Positions 1-8,501 are shown, counted from the stretch's first letter. The stretch is DNA of 64,000 bases from an uncultured Christensenella sp. (GCA_910579705.1 CAJTUI010000001.1:124001-188000); one strand, 5' to 3'. Program-made: numbers and translations. The notes: generated by a model not told the origin, from the letters alone.

Positions 1-1315
1 AAGACGCGAAGTCGTTTGCGCCCTCTACGGTCTTAATCTTGAACCTGCGGTAGCTGTTTCTGTCCGCCTCTCCGTCGATAAACACAACCATAGAGCCGAC
101 TTTATCCACGCCGCTGATATTTGAAATATCGTAGCACTCCATACGGCGCGGGTATTTATCGAGGCTTAAAAGCTCTTTAAGGCGCATACAGGCGTTTACG
201 GTCATATCGTCGCGGTGCTTGATTTTATCGACCGATTTTTCGAGATACTCGCCGGCGTTTTTCTGTGCCATTTTCAAAAGCTGAGCCTTGATGCCCTGCT
301 TGGCCTGAGTAATCTCGACGGACTTTGAAAACTTCTCCTTGAAATAGTTCTGCAAAAGCGCAACTTCGCAAAAATCTTCGGTTATTATTTCGGAAGGCAG
401 TTCGTGATTGGAATAATACTGTACTATAAACGCGGTCAACGCCTCGGAATCGTTGATATACGCCTCGTCCAGCGCGAAACTGTTTCCGCCCTGCATAATG
501 CCCTTGCGCGTTACAAGCACGTTTACGGCCGAATAGAGATTGTTTGTAGAATACGCTATGATGTCCGCGTCGATAAACTTGCTGAGCGCCGTTATACGCT
601 TGGCTTCGAGTTTGGACAGCATTGAAAGCTTGTTTTTATAGTCCAGCGCCAGCTCGAAATTTTCGCCCTCGGCGGCGGACAGCATTTTACCTTTCAGCGT
701 CTGCTCCGCGTCCTTATAGTTTCCGTCCAGAAAAGCAAGAGCTTTTTTCACCTGCTCCGCATATGCCGCTTTGTCGACCTTGTGCGCGCACGGCGCGGTG
801 CAACGGGCTATGTGGTAATTAAGACATTCGCGCTTGGGCTTTTCGCACATTTTGGTGTGGCACAGCCTGACGTTGAAAGTGAGCTGGATTATATCCAGAA
901 TATCCTTGCAGTTCACCCCGCCCATAAACGGGCCGAAATAGCGGCAACCGTCCTTTTTGATTTTGCGGGTAATGGAAAAGTTTGGAAAATCTTCCTTGAT
1001 ATTTGCTTTTATATAGGGATAAGTCTTGTCGTCCTTTAAAAGGATATTGTACTTGGGCTTATGCTTTTTTATAAGGTTGTTTTCAAGCGCGAGCGCGTCT
1101 ATTTCGGAATTTGTTATAATATAGTTGAAATCCGCTATGTTTTCAACCATTTTCATTACTTTTTCGGGTTTCGGCGAATTATGAAAATACTGGCGCACCC
1201 TGTTTTTAAGCACGCGCGCCTTGCCGACGTAAATTATGTTTCCGTACTTGTCCAGCATTATATAAACGCCCGGATTTTCCGGCAGTAATTTAAGTTTTTC
1301 CCTTATTACGTCCAT
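1..1315 (-). CDS. uvrC: Excinuclease ABC subunit C, 5' part (3' end outside window)
   Basis: UvrC makes the two cuts around damaged DNA after UvrA/UvrB loading. The visible ~438 residues start MDVIREKLKLLPENPGVYIM, the typical UvrC opening. A GIY-YIG nuclease domain follows (PGVYIM at residues 15-20, then IIYVGKA). Then come the cysteine cluster region around CEKPKRECLNYHIARC, a UVR (UvrB-binding) motif at about 205-240, and the start of the C-terminal nuclease region (MECYDISNISG). The gene runs off the left edge, so the helix-hairpin-helix end is not seen. No Shine-Dalgarno precedes the ATG; a strong promoter sits directly upstream and the transcript may be leaderless. uvrB and uvrA lie 26 kb away in the same window. 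Confidence 0.96.
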   Translation of the reverse strand, partial: MDVIREKLKLLPENPGVYIMLDKYGNIIYVGKARVLKNRVRQYFHNSPKPEKVMKMVENIADFNYIITNSEIDALALENNLIKKHKPKYNILLKDDKTYPYIKANIKEDFPNFSITRKIKKDGCRYFGPFMGGVNCKDILDIIQLTFNVRLCHTKMCEKPKRECLNYHIARCTAPCAHKVDKAAYAEQVKKALAFLDGNYKDAEQTLKGKMLSAAEGENFELALDYKNKLSMLSKLEAKRITALSKFIDADIIAYSTNNLYSAVNVLVTRKGIMQGGNSFALDEAYINDSEALTAFIVQYYSNHELPSEIITEDFCEVALLQNYFKEKFSKSVEITQAKQGIKAQLLKMAQKNAGEYLEKSVDKIKHRDDMTVNACMRLKELLSLDKYPRRMECYDISNISGVDKVGSMVVFIDGEADRNSYRRFKIKTVEGANDFAS

Positions 1316-1350
1316 ACCGTTATTATAGCACAACGCGCAAACGTTTGCAA
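1316..1350 (-). promoter_or_regulatory. uvrC promoter, predicted leaderless start
   Basis: On the minus strand TTGCAA (1345-1350) and TATAAT (1322-1327) are separated by exactly 17 bp. Six bases separate the -10 box from the ATG, so the predicted start of transcription is the A of the start codon. A perfect 12-bp palindrome, GCAAACGTTTGC (1337-1348), overlaps the -35 box and could be an operator. Confidence 0.75.
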
Positions 1351-1385
1351 TAAAAAGTAAAAACAGGATTTATAATCCTGTTTAA
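1351..1385 (-). terminator. Terminator of the PII-like/DUF1538 operon
   Basis: Stem AACAGGATT/AATCCTGTT with a 3-nt loop, followed on the minus strand by a T-rich run. It sits just after the 1390-1746 gene and just before the uvrC promoter. Confidence 0.85.
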
Positions 1386-1389
1386 AAAA

Positions 1390-1746
1390 TCAATTATCCG
1401 TATTTTCCTGCGGCGCGGCAACTTCTTCAACCGCCAACGGCGACGAAGAAAGCCCCACCACGTGGTCGACCGCCATAGAAAACGCAATTCCCTGCCCCTC
1501 GGTTTTCAAACCCGCGGACTTGTAAATCGCGTGCAACACGTCGTCCTTGATATTTTGCGGAACGAGGATAAGCACCATTTCCTTATCGGGCTGAATGGAA
1601 ATTTTGAAAAACTGCTCCGCCTCTTTATTAGCCGTGCCCTTGGCGTGAATAACCGTGCCGCCGCGCGCGCCGACTTCCTTAGCGGCGTCCATTACGGTTT
1701 CCGAAAAACCGTCGTTAACGATACATACAACCAGTTCGTAATCCAC
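1390..1746 (-). CDS. PII-like signalling protein, second copy
   Basis: A 118-residue protein of the P-II family fold (opening DYELVVCIVNDGFSETVMDAAKEVGARGGTV split across the first strand and helix). PII-like trimers bind nucleotides and usually control a partner transporter or enzyme. The classical uridylylated T-loop tyrosine motif is absent. The end carries GQGIAFSMAVDHVVG, a motif shared with the neighbouring copy. The start is GTG, supported by AGGAGG eight bases upstream. It is the last gene of an operon with another PII-like gene and a DUF1538 membrane protein, which I infer to be its target. The ligand cannot be read from the sequence. Confidence 0.85.
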   Translation of the reverse strand: MDYELVVCIVNDGFSETVMDAAKEVGARGGTVIHAKGTANKEAEQFFKISIQPDKEMVLILVPQNIKDDVLHAIYKSAGLKTEGQGIAFSMAVDHVVGLSSSPLAVEEVAAPQENTDN

Positions 1747-1758
1747 TTTCCTATCCTC

Positions 1759-2169
1759 CTAAACCGTCATTCTGTTATTGCTCAAAAATCTGAATATCAA
1801 AGTGCCGATAACGCTTGTCAGCGGCAACGTGAACGCCACGCCCTTTCCGTCTTTTATCGTTTTGAACTTCTCGTCCAAAAGCTGCATAGCCTGCGGAATT
1901 TTGTTTTCCTGTATGACGCTGAATATAACCGCCTTTTCCGAATCGGCAAGGCCCAGATAAACCAGCATCTTCGCGTCCGCGGTGCCGTGCCCGAACGCGA
2001 CCGCCTGCATATTTACTTCGAGCGACTGAATAAGGTCCGCATAGTACTCGGCCTTTTTTCTGCCGACGATTGTAACCAACAGTTCGAGCTTATTGGAAGT
2101 CAGCGTTGACTCCGTCCGCATTTCGGGCAGTTTATTCTTTTTCCTGTTTCTGACGTTTTTTCCTGTCAT
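1759..2169 (-). CDS. PII-like signalling protein, first copy
   Basis: A 136-residue PII-like protein with an N-terminal basic extension of about 25 residues before the core (LELLVTIVGRKKAEYYADLI). Its end GKGVAFTLPLTSVIG matches the closing strand of the second copy, so the two are paralogues and could form separate or mixed trimers. The start is supported by AGGAG seven bases upstream. It lies 9 bp after the DUF1538 gene and 12 bp before the second copy, so all three are very likely co-transcribed. Function is inferred as regulation of the DUF1538 protein. Confidence 0.83.
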   Translation of the reverse strand: MTGKNVRNRKKNKLPEMRTESTLTSNKLELLVTIVGRKKAEYYADLIQSLEVNMQAVAFGHGTADAKMLVYLGLADSEKAVIFSVIQENKIPQAMQLLDEKFKTIKDGKGVAFTLPLTSVIGTLIFRFLSNNRMTV

Positions 2170-2178
2170 CGAAATCTC

Positions 2179-3711
2179 CTATTTGAAGTAAATAATCTGC
2201 TCGTCGTCGGCGGCGAGAATACGTTTCATAGTAAGCTTTGTACGAACCTTGGAAAGCATAACCGCTTTAAAACCGAGAACCTGTATCATTATCAAAGGCG
2301 TCATAGCGACCATAGCGACCACGCCGAACGCGTTTTCGAGTATCGCGTTAGTATCGCCGCCGAGCGCGACGCACGCGCCTATGACAAGCGGTAAAATAAA
2401 GCTGGAAGTCAGCGGACCGCTGGCGACGCCGCCAGAGTCGAACGCGATAGCCGTGTATATTTTCGGGACGAAAAACGAGAGCCCGAGCGATATGAGATAG
2501 CCGGGTATCAGGTAATAGAGCACCGAAAAGCCCAAAATCATTCTGAGCGTTGAAAGGCCGATTGAAATACCGACCGCTATCGACAGCGCAATCAGCATTT
2601 CAAGCTTTTTGACGCCGCCGCCAGTTATGTTCTCTACCTGCTTGTTTAAAACGTGGACGGCAGGCTCCGCAAGGACGACCACCATACCTATGACAAGGCC
2701 GAAAACCACAAGCAACGTTTCGTTGAATTCGGCGATTTTTTCTCCCAGTTTAAAACCTATCGGCATAAACCCGACTTCCACCGCGACAAGGAATATAACC
2801 AGACCCAAAAACGTGTAGCCTATGCCTATGCCTATCTGGATAAGCTTTGTTTTGGGCAGTTTGAGCATTATGAATTGCAAGACAAAGAAAAATACGACGA
2901 CCAGCCCGAGCGCAATAGCAACGTTTTTTATGTTGTTTAAAACTATGTGACCGAACTCCGAAAGGCTTTCCGCGACCGTTGCGTAATCGTCAAGTCCGTT
3001 CATCATACCCGTATCGCCGCTTGAAAACAGAGTGAGTATCATAACGGCAATCATAGGGCCGATAGAGCAGAGCGCGATAAGGCCGAAACTGTTTTCGTTG
3101 GCGTTTTTTCCGCCGACCGTGGTTGAAATACCTACGCCGAGCGCCATTATGAACGGAACGGTTATCGGGCCGGTGGTTACGCCGCCGCTGTCGAACGAAA
3201 GCGGTATAAACGAGAATTTACCGTTCTGAGCCATTATCGAGCATACGGCGAAAAGCATCAGATAGAAAAACATCAGGAGCATAGAGAGGTTGAGGTGAAA
3301 CACGATTTTCGCAACCGCAACCACAAGGAATAGCCCCACGCCCACTCCGACCGTTACTATTAAAAGCATAGACGGATTTATTATGCTTTCCACCTGACCC
3401 GCAAGCACGGATAAGTCGGGCTCCGCTATGGTTATTAATACGCCCATAACAAAACAGACCGACAGCAGTATTTTAAGTTTTTTGGATTTAGTAAGTCCCG
3501 AACCTACGTGGCTGCCCATAGGCGTCATAGCGAGATCCGCGCCGAGGTTGAAAAGGCCTATGCCCAGTACGAGGAAAACCGCCGAAACGGCGAATACTAT
3601 CATTTCCTGCGCGGTGAACCCGAGAATGGGCAACAATATCATTACGATTACGGCAACGGGTAAGACCGATATTAAAGATTCTTTAAGTTTTGCAAATAAT
3701 ATTTTCCGCAT
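2179..3711 (-). CDS. DUF1538 family membrane protein (putative transporter)
   Basis: A 510-residue, highly hydrophobic protein with a two-fold internal repeat. Both halves carry an AEP...QVE signature (IAEPDLSVLAGQVE and LAEPAVHVLNKQVE) and an FDSGGV..GP signature (FDSGGVTTGPITVPF and FDSGGVASGPLTSSF). Duplicated signatures between membrane helices are typical of inverted-repeat secondary transporters, but the substrate of DUF1538 is unknown to me. It is the first gene of a three-gene operon with two PII-like proteins. The promoter lies about 40 bp upstream. Confidence 0.88.
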   Translation of the reverse strand: MRKILFAKLKESLISVLPVAVIVMILLPILGFTAQEMIVFAVSAVFLVLGIGLFNLGADLAMTPMGSHVGSGLTKSKKLKILLSVCFVMGVLITIAEPDLSVLAGQVESIINPSMLLIVTVGVGVGLFLVVAVAKIVFHLNLSMLLMFFYLMLFAVCSIMAQNGKFSFIPLSFDSGGVTTGPITVPFIMALGVGISTTVGGKNANENSFGLIALCSIGPMIAVMILTLFSSGDTGMMNGLDDYATVAESLSEFGHIVLNNIKNVAIALGLVVVFFFVLQFIMLKLPKTKLIQIGIGIGYTFLGLVIFLVAVEVGFMPIGFKLGEKIAEFNETLLVVFGLVIGMVVVLAEPAVHVLNKQVENITGGGVKKLEMLIALSIAVGISIGLSTLRMILGFSVLYYLIPGYLISLGLSFFVPKIYTAIAFDSGGVASGPLTSSFILPLVIGACVALGGDTNAILENAFGVVAMVAMTPLIMIQVLGFKAVMLSKVRTKLTMKRILAADDEQIIYFK

Positions 3712-3749
3712 TTAACTTCGTCCGCATCCGATTAAACTTTTTCCTGTAT

Positions 3750-3778
3750 ATTTTATCACAAAAATTATAATTTTTCAA
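3750..3778 (-). promoter_or_regulatory. Promoter of the DUF1538-PII operon
   Basis: TTGAAA (3773-3778), 17-bp spacer, TAAAAT (3750-3755) on the minus strand, reading into the DUF1538 gene. Confidence 0.65.
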
Positions 3779-3805
3779 GGATTGCGGCTTGTCTTTTCAA
3801 AAAAA

Positions 3806-5749
3806 TTAAGTGCGTTTAAATGTAAAATTATAGTAATAACGCGTTAATAGCTGCGCCGCGGTAGCTAAGTCTTCGAGCATACTTTCGGATATCGCGCCCT
3901 TATTCTCGCCGTTCGAATACACGCACCAACCCGTAACGTTTTCAAACTCGGCTCTTTCGAAAGTACAGTTATAGAAAGCAAACTCGCCTATGTGTCCGAC
4001 AGCCTTGGGTATCTTCACGCCGTCCAGCGCAACGCAGTTGAAAAATGCCTGACTTTCTATGCTCGATAAATTTTGCGGTAATGCCACGCTTTCAAGCGCG
4101 GTGCAATTGTTGAACGCGCTTTCGCCGATAACGGTCACGCTGTCGGGAAAAGTAACGCTACGCAAGTTTTCGCAACCGAAAAACGCGCCTACGCTTACGC
4201 CCGATATATTGCCGATTATATTAACTGTTGTCAGACCGGACGGCACGTATTCCGTGTTTTCGGACGGCGCCTGCGCGCCGAATATGTAACCGAAACACTC
4301 TTCTCCGTCCGCCGAACCACCGATAAACGGCAGTGTTATATTCATAAGATTAGTACAGCCCGCAAACGCACATTCGCCAATTTTTGTTATGCATTCGGGC
4401 ACGTAAACTGTATTCAACGAAACGCAATTTCTGAACGCGTAAGGCGCGATTGCCGTTACGGGTTTTCCGTTATGAAATTCGGGTATCGTCAATTGCGAAA
4501 TGCCCGTATCTTTCAGTCCCGTTATTGTGTAGCTTTCGCCGTTAAGCTCGAACGAAAGACCGCTTTCGTCCTCTTCCGCGTAACCGCAATCGCCGCATAC
4601 TCCGTCCGAAAAGTTATGCAGGGATTGCGCCTGCTTGTCGAAACAATTCTCGCAGACCTTTCGGTGCGATTTATCATCGCATTCCCAGACGTAATTATGA
4701 CCGAGCGGCTCGGTAGTTCTCGCCTCGATGTCGTCGCAATTCGAGCATACGCGCTCCTCCCTGCCGGCCTGAGTGCAATCCGCGTCGAGCGCGGTGCGCC
4801 ACTCCCCGTAGTTGTGCCCGATAGCGGGAACGGTTTGCGTTTCAGCAACAAAGTCGCAATCCGCGCACAACCGTTGCATTTGTCCGTCGTTTTCGCAGTC
4901 CGGCCCGATTACCGTAATAAAATCGCCGACGGAGTGTTGCTTTTTGGGTATCGACCGCGTCTGTATGTGCGTATGGTCACGCGAGCAGACGCGCGCCTCT
5001 TCGCCGCCTTGCGCGCAGGTTGCGCTTACGGTTTCCGTCCACTCGCCGAAGTCGTGACCGAGCGCGGCGACGCATTGCGTGTCGGTTACGTTACCGCAGA
5101 CAATGCAACGCTTTACGTTATGCCCGTCCTTGTCGCAGTCCGCCTCCGTTTCGCACTCCCATTCGCCCTCGCTGTGCCCAGTCGCGGGCAGAGCCCTTGT
5201 CTGCGTAAGCGTGCAGTTATTATTAATACAGGCACGCGTTTCCTCGCCCTCGGTTTCACAGAAAGGCGCAACGGTAATCTCCCACTCGCCGAAACTATGT
5301 CCGACGGCGGGTATTTCCACGGCCGTGGAATAGCCGCAGTTAAGACACGCCCTGTGCTCCGTTACTCCCGCATTTTCGCAGGTTGGCGCGCGATAAGGAA
5401 AATCCTGCAAATCGTGACCGTGCGCCGCTATAACTTTTCTTGTAGAGTATTCGCAACGGCGACAGGTCAGATACGGCTCGTAACCGTCGACCGAGCAGGT
5501 AGCGTCCTTTCCCGCGTGAGAAATGAAGTCGTGTCCGAGCATTGCCATCTCGAAAGTCTGTTTTGCGCCGCAGGAGCAATACCGCTCACGTTTGCCGTTT
5601 TCTGTACAAGTCGGTTGAGCTAAAACCGCCCAGTCGTCGTACTTGTGAAAATGTACGCCGTCATAGCGGATTTCAAACATTTCGCAGGACGCCAGACAGA
5701 CAAGACAAAGCGCTAAAAATGCCAACAAAAATATTAAATTCTTTTTCAT
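3806..5749 (-). CDS. Lipoprotein with cysteine-rich tandem repeats and BspA-like leucine-rich repeats
   Basis: The protein is 647 residues from the chosen start. It begins MKKNLIFLLAFLALCLVCLASC: a lipoprotein signal with lipobox LASC, so Cys22 is the likely lipidated residue and the protein would be anchored outside the cell. Residues about 33-390 hold eight tandem units of about 40 residues plus one degenerate unit, each with GH(x)4W, a single Cys before a G-x-E/R segment and a C-x2-C pair. Residues about 400-600 are BspA-type leucine-rich repeats (AFRNCVSLNTV, AFAGCTNLMNI, AFFGCENLRSV, AFNNCTALESV, AFFNCVALDGV). A longer reading frame continues upstream but lacks the signal at its start; the promoter at 5769-5797 supports this ATG. 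Function is unknown; adhesion or sensing at the surface is plausible. Confidence 0.85.
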   Translation of the reverse strand: MKKNLIFLLAFLALCLVCLASCEMFEIRYDGVHFHKYDDWAVLAQPTCTENGKRERYCSCGAKQTFEMAMLGHDFISHAGKDATCSVDGYEPYLTCRRCEYSTRKVIAAHGHDLQDFPYRAPTCENAGVTEHRACLNCGYSTAVEIPAVGHSFGEWEITVAPFCETEGEETRACINNNCTLTQTRALPATGHSEGEWECETEADCDKDGHNVKRCIVCGNVTDTQCVAALGHDFGEWTETVSATCAQGGEEARVCSRDHTHIQTRSIPKKQHSVGDFITVIGPDCENDGQMQRLCADCDFVAETQTVPAIGHNYGEWRTALDADCTQAGREERVCSNCDDIEARTTEPLGHNYVWECDDKSHRKVCENCFDKQAQSLHNFSDGVCGDCGYAEEDESGLSFELNGESYTITGLKDTGISQLTIPEFHNGKPVTAIAPYAFRNCVSLNTVYVPECITKIGECAFAGCTNLMNITLPFIGGSADGEECFGYIFGAQAPSENTEYVPSGLTTVNIIGNISGVSVGAFFGCENLRSVTFPDSVTVIGESAFNNCTALESVALPQNLSSIESQAFFNCVALDGVKIPKAVGHIGEFAFYNCTFERAEFENVTGWCVYSNGENKGAISESMLEDLATAAQLLTRYYYNFTFKRT

Positions 5750-5768
5750 ATGTATCTTTACTAACCAA

Positions 5769-5797
5769 ATTTTACCATTTAAGGAAAAATATGTCAA
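5769..5797 (-). promoter_or_regulatory. Promoter of the repeat lipoprotein
   Basis: TTGACA (5792-5797), 17-bp spacer, TAAAAT (5769-5774), minus strand. The expected transcript start is about 13 bases before the ATG at 5749, which supports that start over the longer upstream frame. Confidence 0.75.
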
Positions 5798-5810
5798 TAT
5801 CAACACAGAA

Positions 5811-5836
5811 AAAAACAGCCGCTTGTCGCGGCTGTC
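5811..5836 (-). terminator. Terminator after the glutamate symporter
   Basis: Stem ACAGCCGC/GCGGCTGT followed on the minus strand by a run of seven T. It closes the plsC-gltS transcript. Confidence 0.85.
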
Positions 5837-5843
5837 TTTAATT

Positions 5844-7280
5844 TTATTCGTTTGAAATTTCCGTGGTTGCGGGCTCTTCCGCGCCCGTCTCTTCTTTATC
5901 GCCGCCGCCCTTTTTACGCGGTCGCCATTTAAAGAAAACAACAAAATTCATAACCGCAAACAGCCCCACGCAGGCGGCCAGCGTTATTATGCTTGCAACC
6001 ATTCCCGAATTGGCGTAACCCGCCAATAGCAACATAGGGAACCCGAAACACATTGCGGGAACGCTTTGCATTATCAGGTTGTTAGCCGCGGGCGTGGTGA
6101 ACTTGGGGTCTATCTCTCTTAAAAGTATCATACCCGTGCTTGCCGTGCCCGTAAGCATACCGAAAAGCGAGACCATAGCCTCGTAACGGTATTCGGGATA
6201 AACGCGCTTGCATACGAAATCGAGATACACGAACGTGACAACCGTTCCGCACACGCTCAAAAGTATCAAAGGCAACCAGAGCGCCTGCAAAGCCTTGAAC
6301 TGGATTGCGCTTATGCCCGCGAGTATCATTACGTCAAACACAAACCCCGAAATGCGGTTCATCATAAAATTATTGATGTACACGCGTTTCATTATGTTTT
6401 TCTTTCTCAAAAGCGAAATTATCTTCTTTGCGATAAGAGCAAAAACCGTGCCGAAAAGGAAGTTAAAGCCCCATATAAGCGGTTTTAAAGTGTTGTAACC
6501 GAAGTTGCCCAGACAGCCCGTGTCGATTATGGCCGTAATGCCCCACATCAGAAGAAACGTTGCCATATAAACGCTTAAAACGATGGCTATCTGCACGGTG
6601 AATTTATCTACCGATTCGGTAAGCGGAATATCGTTGGGCGCAATCGCCTGCTCGGACGTTTCGGTAAATTCACCGCTCTCCACTTCCTTTAATTTCTTTT
6701 TGCGTTTTAAGATATTGAGATACACCACGCCGACTATGCAGGCGACGAGGAACCCGACCGTAGCAATCGTCAGGCCGAAACTTTTCCCTCCGACCAGTCC
6801 CGAATTTTCGTATACCGAGCCGAAGTTCAGCGCCTGCCCCGGCCCCTGCCCGAAACCGAGCGGCAACAAAAGCCCCGCGGCGGGGATAAGCTCCGCAATG
6901 GCAAGCGAAAGCAGAATGGTTATTATTATGCCGACAATGCCCTGAATGAGATATGTGCCGACAACGGTCGCACCCGTCCTTACCACTATGCCGGAACCGT
7001 CGGACTTGTTTACGTTCGTCTTTAAAGCTATCGCAATAAACCCGAGCGCGAGACAGTGATATGCAAGACCTTCCATAAATTTAGTATCGATAAAATCGCC
7101 GACGGCGGGTATGAATTTTAAAATAAGAACGATAAGCCCGCCGATAACCGCGCTTGGCAGCAGCGATTTTTTGATAAACGGTATCTTCCTTCTCAGCGTA
7201 TTGCCCAAAAGCACGGCGGCCATCAATATTCCGATCTGCACAAGCGCCGCCCAGAAATCGTAGTCCCAGGTATTATACAT
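5844..7280 (-). CDS. gltS: GltS-family sodium/glutamate symporter
   Basis: A 478-residue integral membrane protein with ten or more hydrophobic segments. The opening (LVQIGILMAAVLLGNTLRRK), the glycine-rich segment LLPLGFGQGPGQALNFG and the second pore-loop-like segment MLTGTASTGMILLREIDP match the two inverted repeats of GltS sodium:glutamate symporters. The tail is charged and cytosolic-looking (KKGGGDKEETGAEEPATTE). The ATG is preceded by GAGGTG and overlaps the end of the upstream acyltransferase gene by 8 bp, so the two are translationally coupled. The exact amino acid transported is inferred from the family. Confidence 0.88.
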   Translation of the reverse strand: MYNTWDYDFWAALVQIGILMAAVLLGNTLRRKIPFIKKSLLPSAVIGGLIVLILKFIPAVGDFIDTKFMEGLAYHCLALGFIAIALKTNVNKSDGSGIVVRTGATVVGTYLIQGIVGIIITILLSLAIAELIPAAGLLLPLGFGQGPGQALNFGSVYENSGLVGGKSFGLTIATVGFLVACIVGVVYLNILKRKKKLKEVESGEFTETSEQAIAPNDIPLTESVDKFTVQIAIVLSVYMATFLLMWGITAIIDTGCLGNFGYNTLKPLIWGFNFLFGTVFALIAKKIISLLRKKNIMKRVYINNFMMNRISGFVFDVMILAGISAIQFKALQALWLPLILLSVCGTVVTFVYLDFVCKRVYPEYRYEAMVSLFGMLTGTASTGMILLREIDPKFTTPAANNLIMQSVPAMCFGFPMLLLAGYANSGMVASIITLAACVGLFAVMNFVVFFKWRPRKKGGGDKEETGAEEPATTEISNE

Positions 7281-8373
7281 TATTCACCTCTTCGTATAAA
7301 TGCAGATATTTGAGCGGACAGAACTTTTTATCGCCCTTTACCTGAAAGGTCTTTCCGCCGTAATAAACGTTGAATTTTCTCTTGCCTAGAATGGTAAAAC
7401 CGTCCGTCTCTCCGAACGCAAACCGCGTTTCGCCCTTTTTACCGATTACGGTAATCCCGTCGCGGTCGGCGGCGACGGCGCGCCCGTCAAGCTTTCGCTT
7501 GCGTTTCAGCCTGACGCTTTCATAAAATTTTATGTTCCCGTCGTAAAACAGTCGCCCGTCCCCGCCGCGTACAAGCTCCGCCACGCGTTGCTTTTCCCAG
7601 TCGTGCCATTTATCCACGGCGTCGAATTTATCGTTTGGAGATATGTGCAAATCTTCCGTATACTCCCAGCGTTTCCCGCAGGCCGAGCACGCAAATCCGC
7701 TCTTACGTGATTTTATCGAAGACACCGCTAGACAATGCGGGCACATATACAGAACTCTTTCGACGTTCTCCGCGCGGCGACGGCTTTTAAACTTCACGCC
7801 CGAGTCGGGGTCGTACACTTCAAGCTCCTTACATATCGTATCGAAAAGCGCGGCCGTGTCCAATTCCTTGTATTCCTGCGGTTGCATTACGCGGACGACC
7901 GCGCCGCGCATTTTACCTTTGCGCAGTTTCAGACCCCAGCGCGGGTCCGTTCCGTATCCGCCGCGGATATTGTACAAAACGAGCGGAACTTTAGACAGCT
8001 TTACAAGCTTTGCGACCGCGTCCGTCATTTCCCACTGCCTGCCCGACAGTGTGCGGTTGCCTTCGGGGAATATCGCCACGGCGCCGCCCTCTTTCAATAC
8101 TTTCAAAGATATGCGCACTGCGTTCATATCCGCTTTCGACTTGCTTTTCGGGATCGGCGCTACGAGGTATCGTATTATCGGGGATATGCCCCTTATGTTG
8201 AAAATATCGTCCGACGCGAAAAAATAAAGCGGCATTTTAAAAGAAAGGGACACAAAAAAAGGATCCAGCGTGGTTGTGTGGTTGCAAAGAATTATGCAGG
8301 GTCCTTTTATGTCCGACTTTTCCGCAGTGTAGTTGTATCTGCATTTAGTATACGCCTTGAAGATTACACGCAA
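7273..8373 (-). CDS. plsC: 1-acylglycerol-3-phosphate acyltransferase (PlsC-like) with C-terminal zinc ribbon
   Basis: The acyltransferase signature NHTTTLDPF (H-x4-D) and the later FPEGNRT block are those of PlsC, which acylates lysophosphatidic acid in membrane lipid synthesis. The C-terminal half is unusual: CPHC...CSAC forms a four-cysteine zinc ribbon, followed by a domain of about 110 residues ending in YLHLYEE. The start given is a TTG at 8373, the first permitted start codon. In-frame codons continue upstream (NKWTKKRHKGIFAFLRVIF), look like PlsC sequence, and reach an ATA at 8425-8427 placed seven bases after AAGGCGG and downstream of a perfect promoter. The true start is therefore probably at 8427. 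Confidence 0.85.
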   Translation of the reverse strand: MRVIFKAYTKCRYNYTAEKSDIKGPCIILCNHTTTLDPFFVSLSFKMPLYFFASDDIFNIRGISPIIRYLVAPIPKSKSKADMNAVRISLKVLKEGGAVAIFPEGNRTLSGRQWEMTDAVAKLVKLSKVPLVLYNIRGGYGTDPRWGLKLRKGKMRGAVVRVMQPQEYKELDTAALFDTICKELEVYDPDSGVKFKSRRRAENVERVLYMCPHCLAVSSIKSRKSGFACSACGKRWEYTEDLHISPNDKFDAVDKWHDWEKQRVAELVRGGDGRLFYDGNIKFYESVRLKRKRKLDGRAVAADRDGITVIGKKGETRFAFGETDGFTILGKRKFNVYYGGKTFQVKGDKKFCPLKYLHLYEEVNNV

Positions 8374-8458
8374 AAACGCGAATATACCCTTATGGCGCTT
8401 TTTCGTCCATTTGTTATCTTTTTTTATATTACCGTTCCGCCTTGTTGCTATTAGAAAA

Positions 8459-8487
8459 ATTATACATTAAAAACGTGGGCTTGTCAA
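8459..8487 (-). promoter_or_regulatory. Consensus promoter of plsC-gltS
   Basis: TTGACA (8482-8487), 17 bp, TATAAT (8459-8464): a perfect housekeeping promoter. The predicted leader is about 25 nt and holds AAGGCGG, pointing to initiation near 8427 rather than 8373. Confidence 0.85.
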
Positions 8488-8501
8488 TATTCCCCGCAAC
8501 T

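Noticed and set aside
4472..5623. 383-aa open frame on the plus strand
   Set aside because: It is the antisense of the cysteine-rich repeat lipoprotein, whose signal peptide, repeats and promoter are clear; no ribosome site and low-complexity composition.
4600..5650. CRISPR-like periodicity
   Set aside because: The roughly 120-bp periodicity is due to protein repeats in the lipoprotein; no identical repeats with unique spacers occur anywhere I looked.
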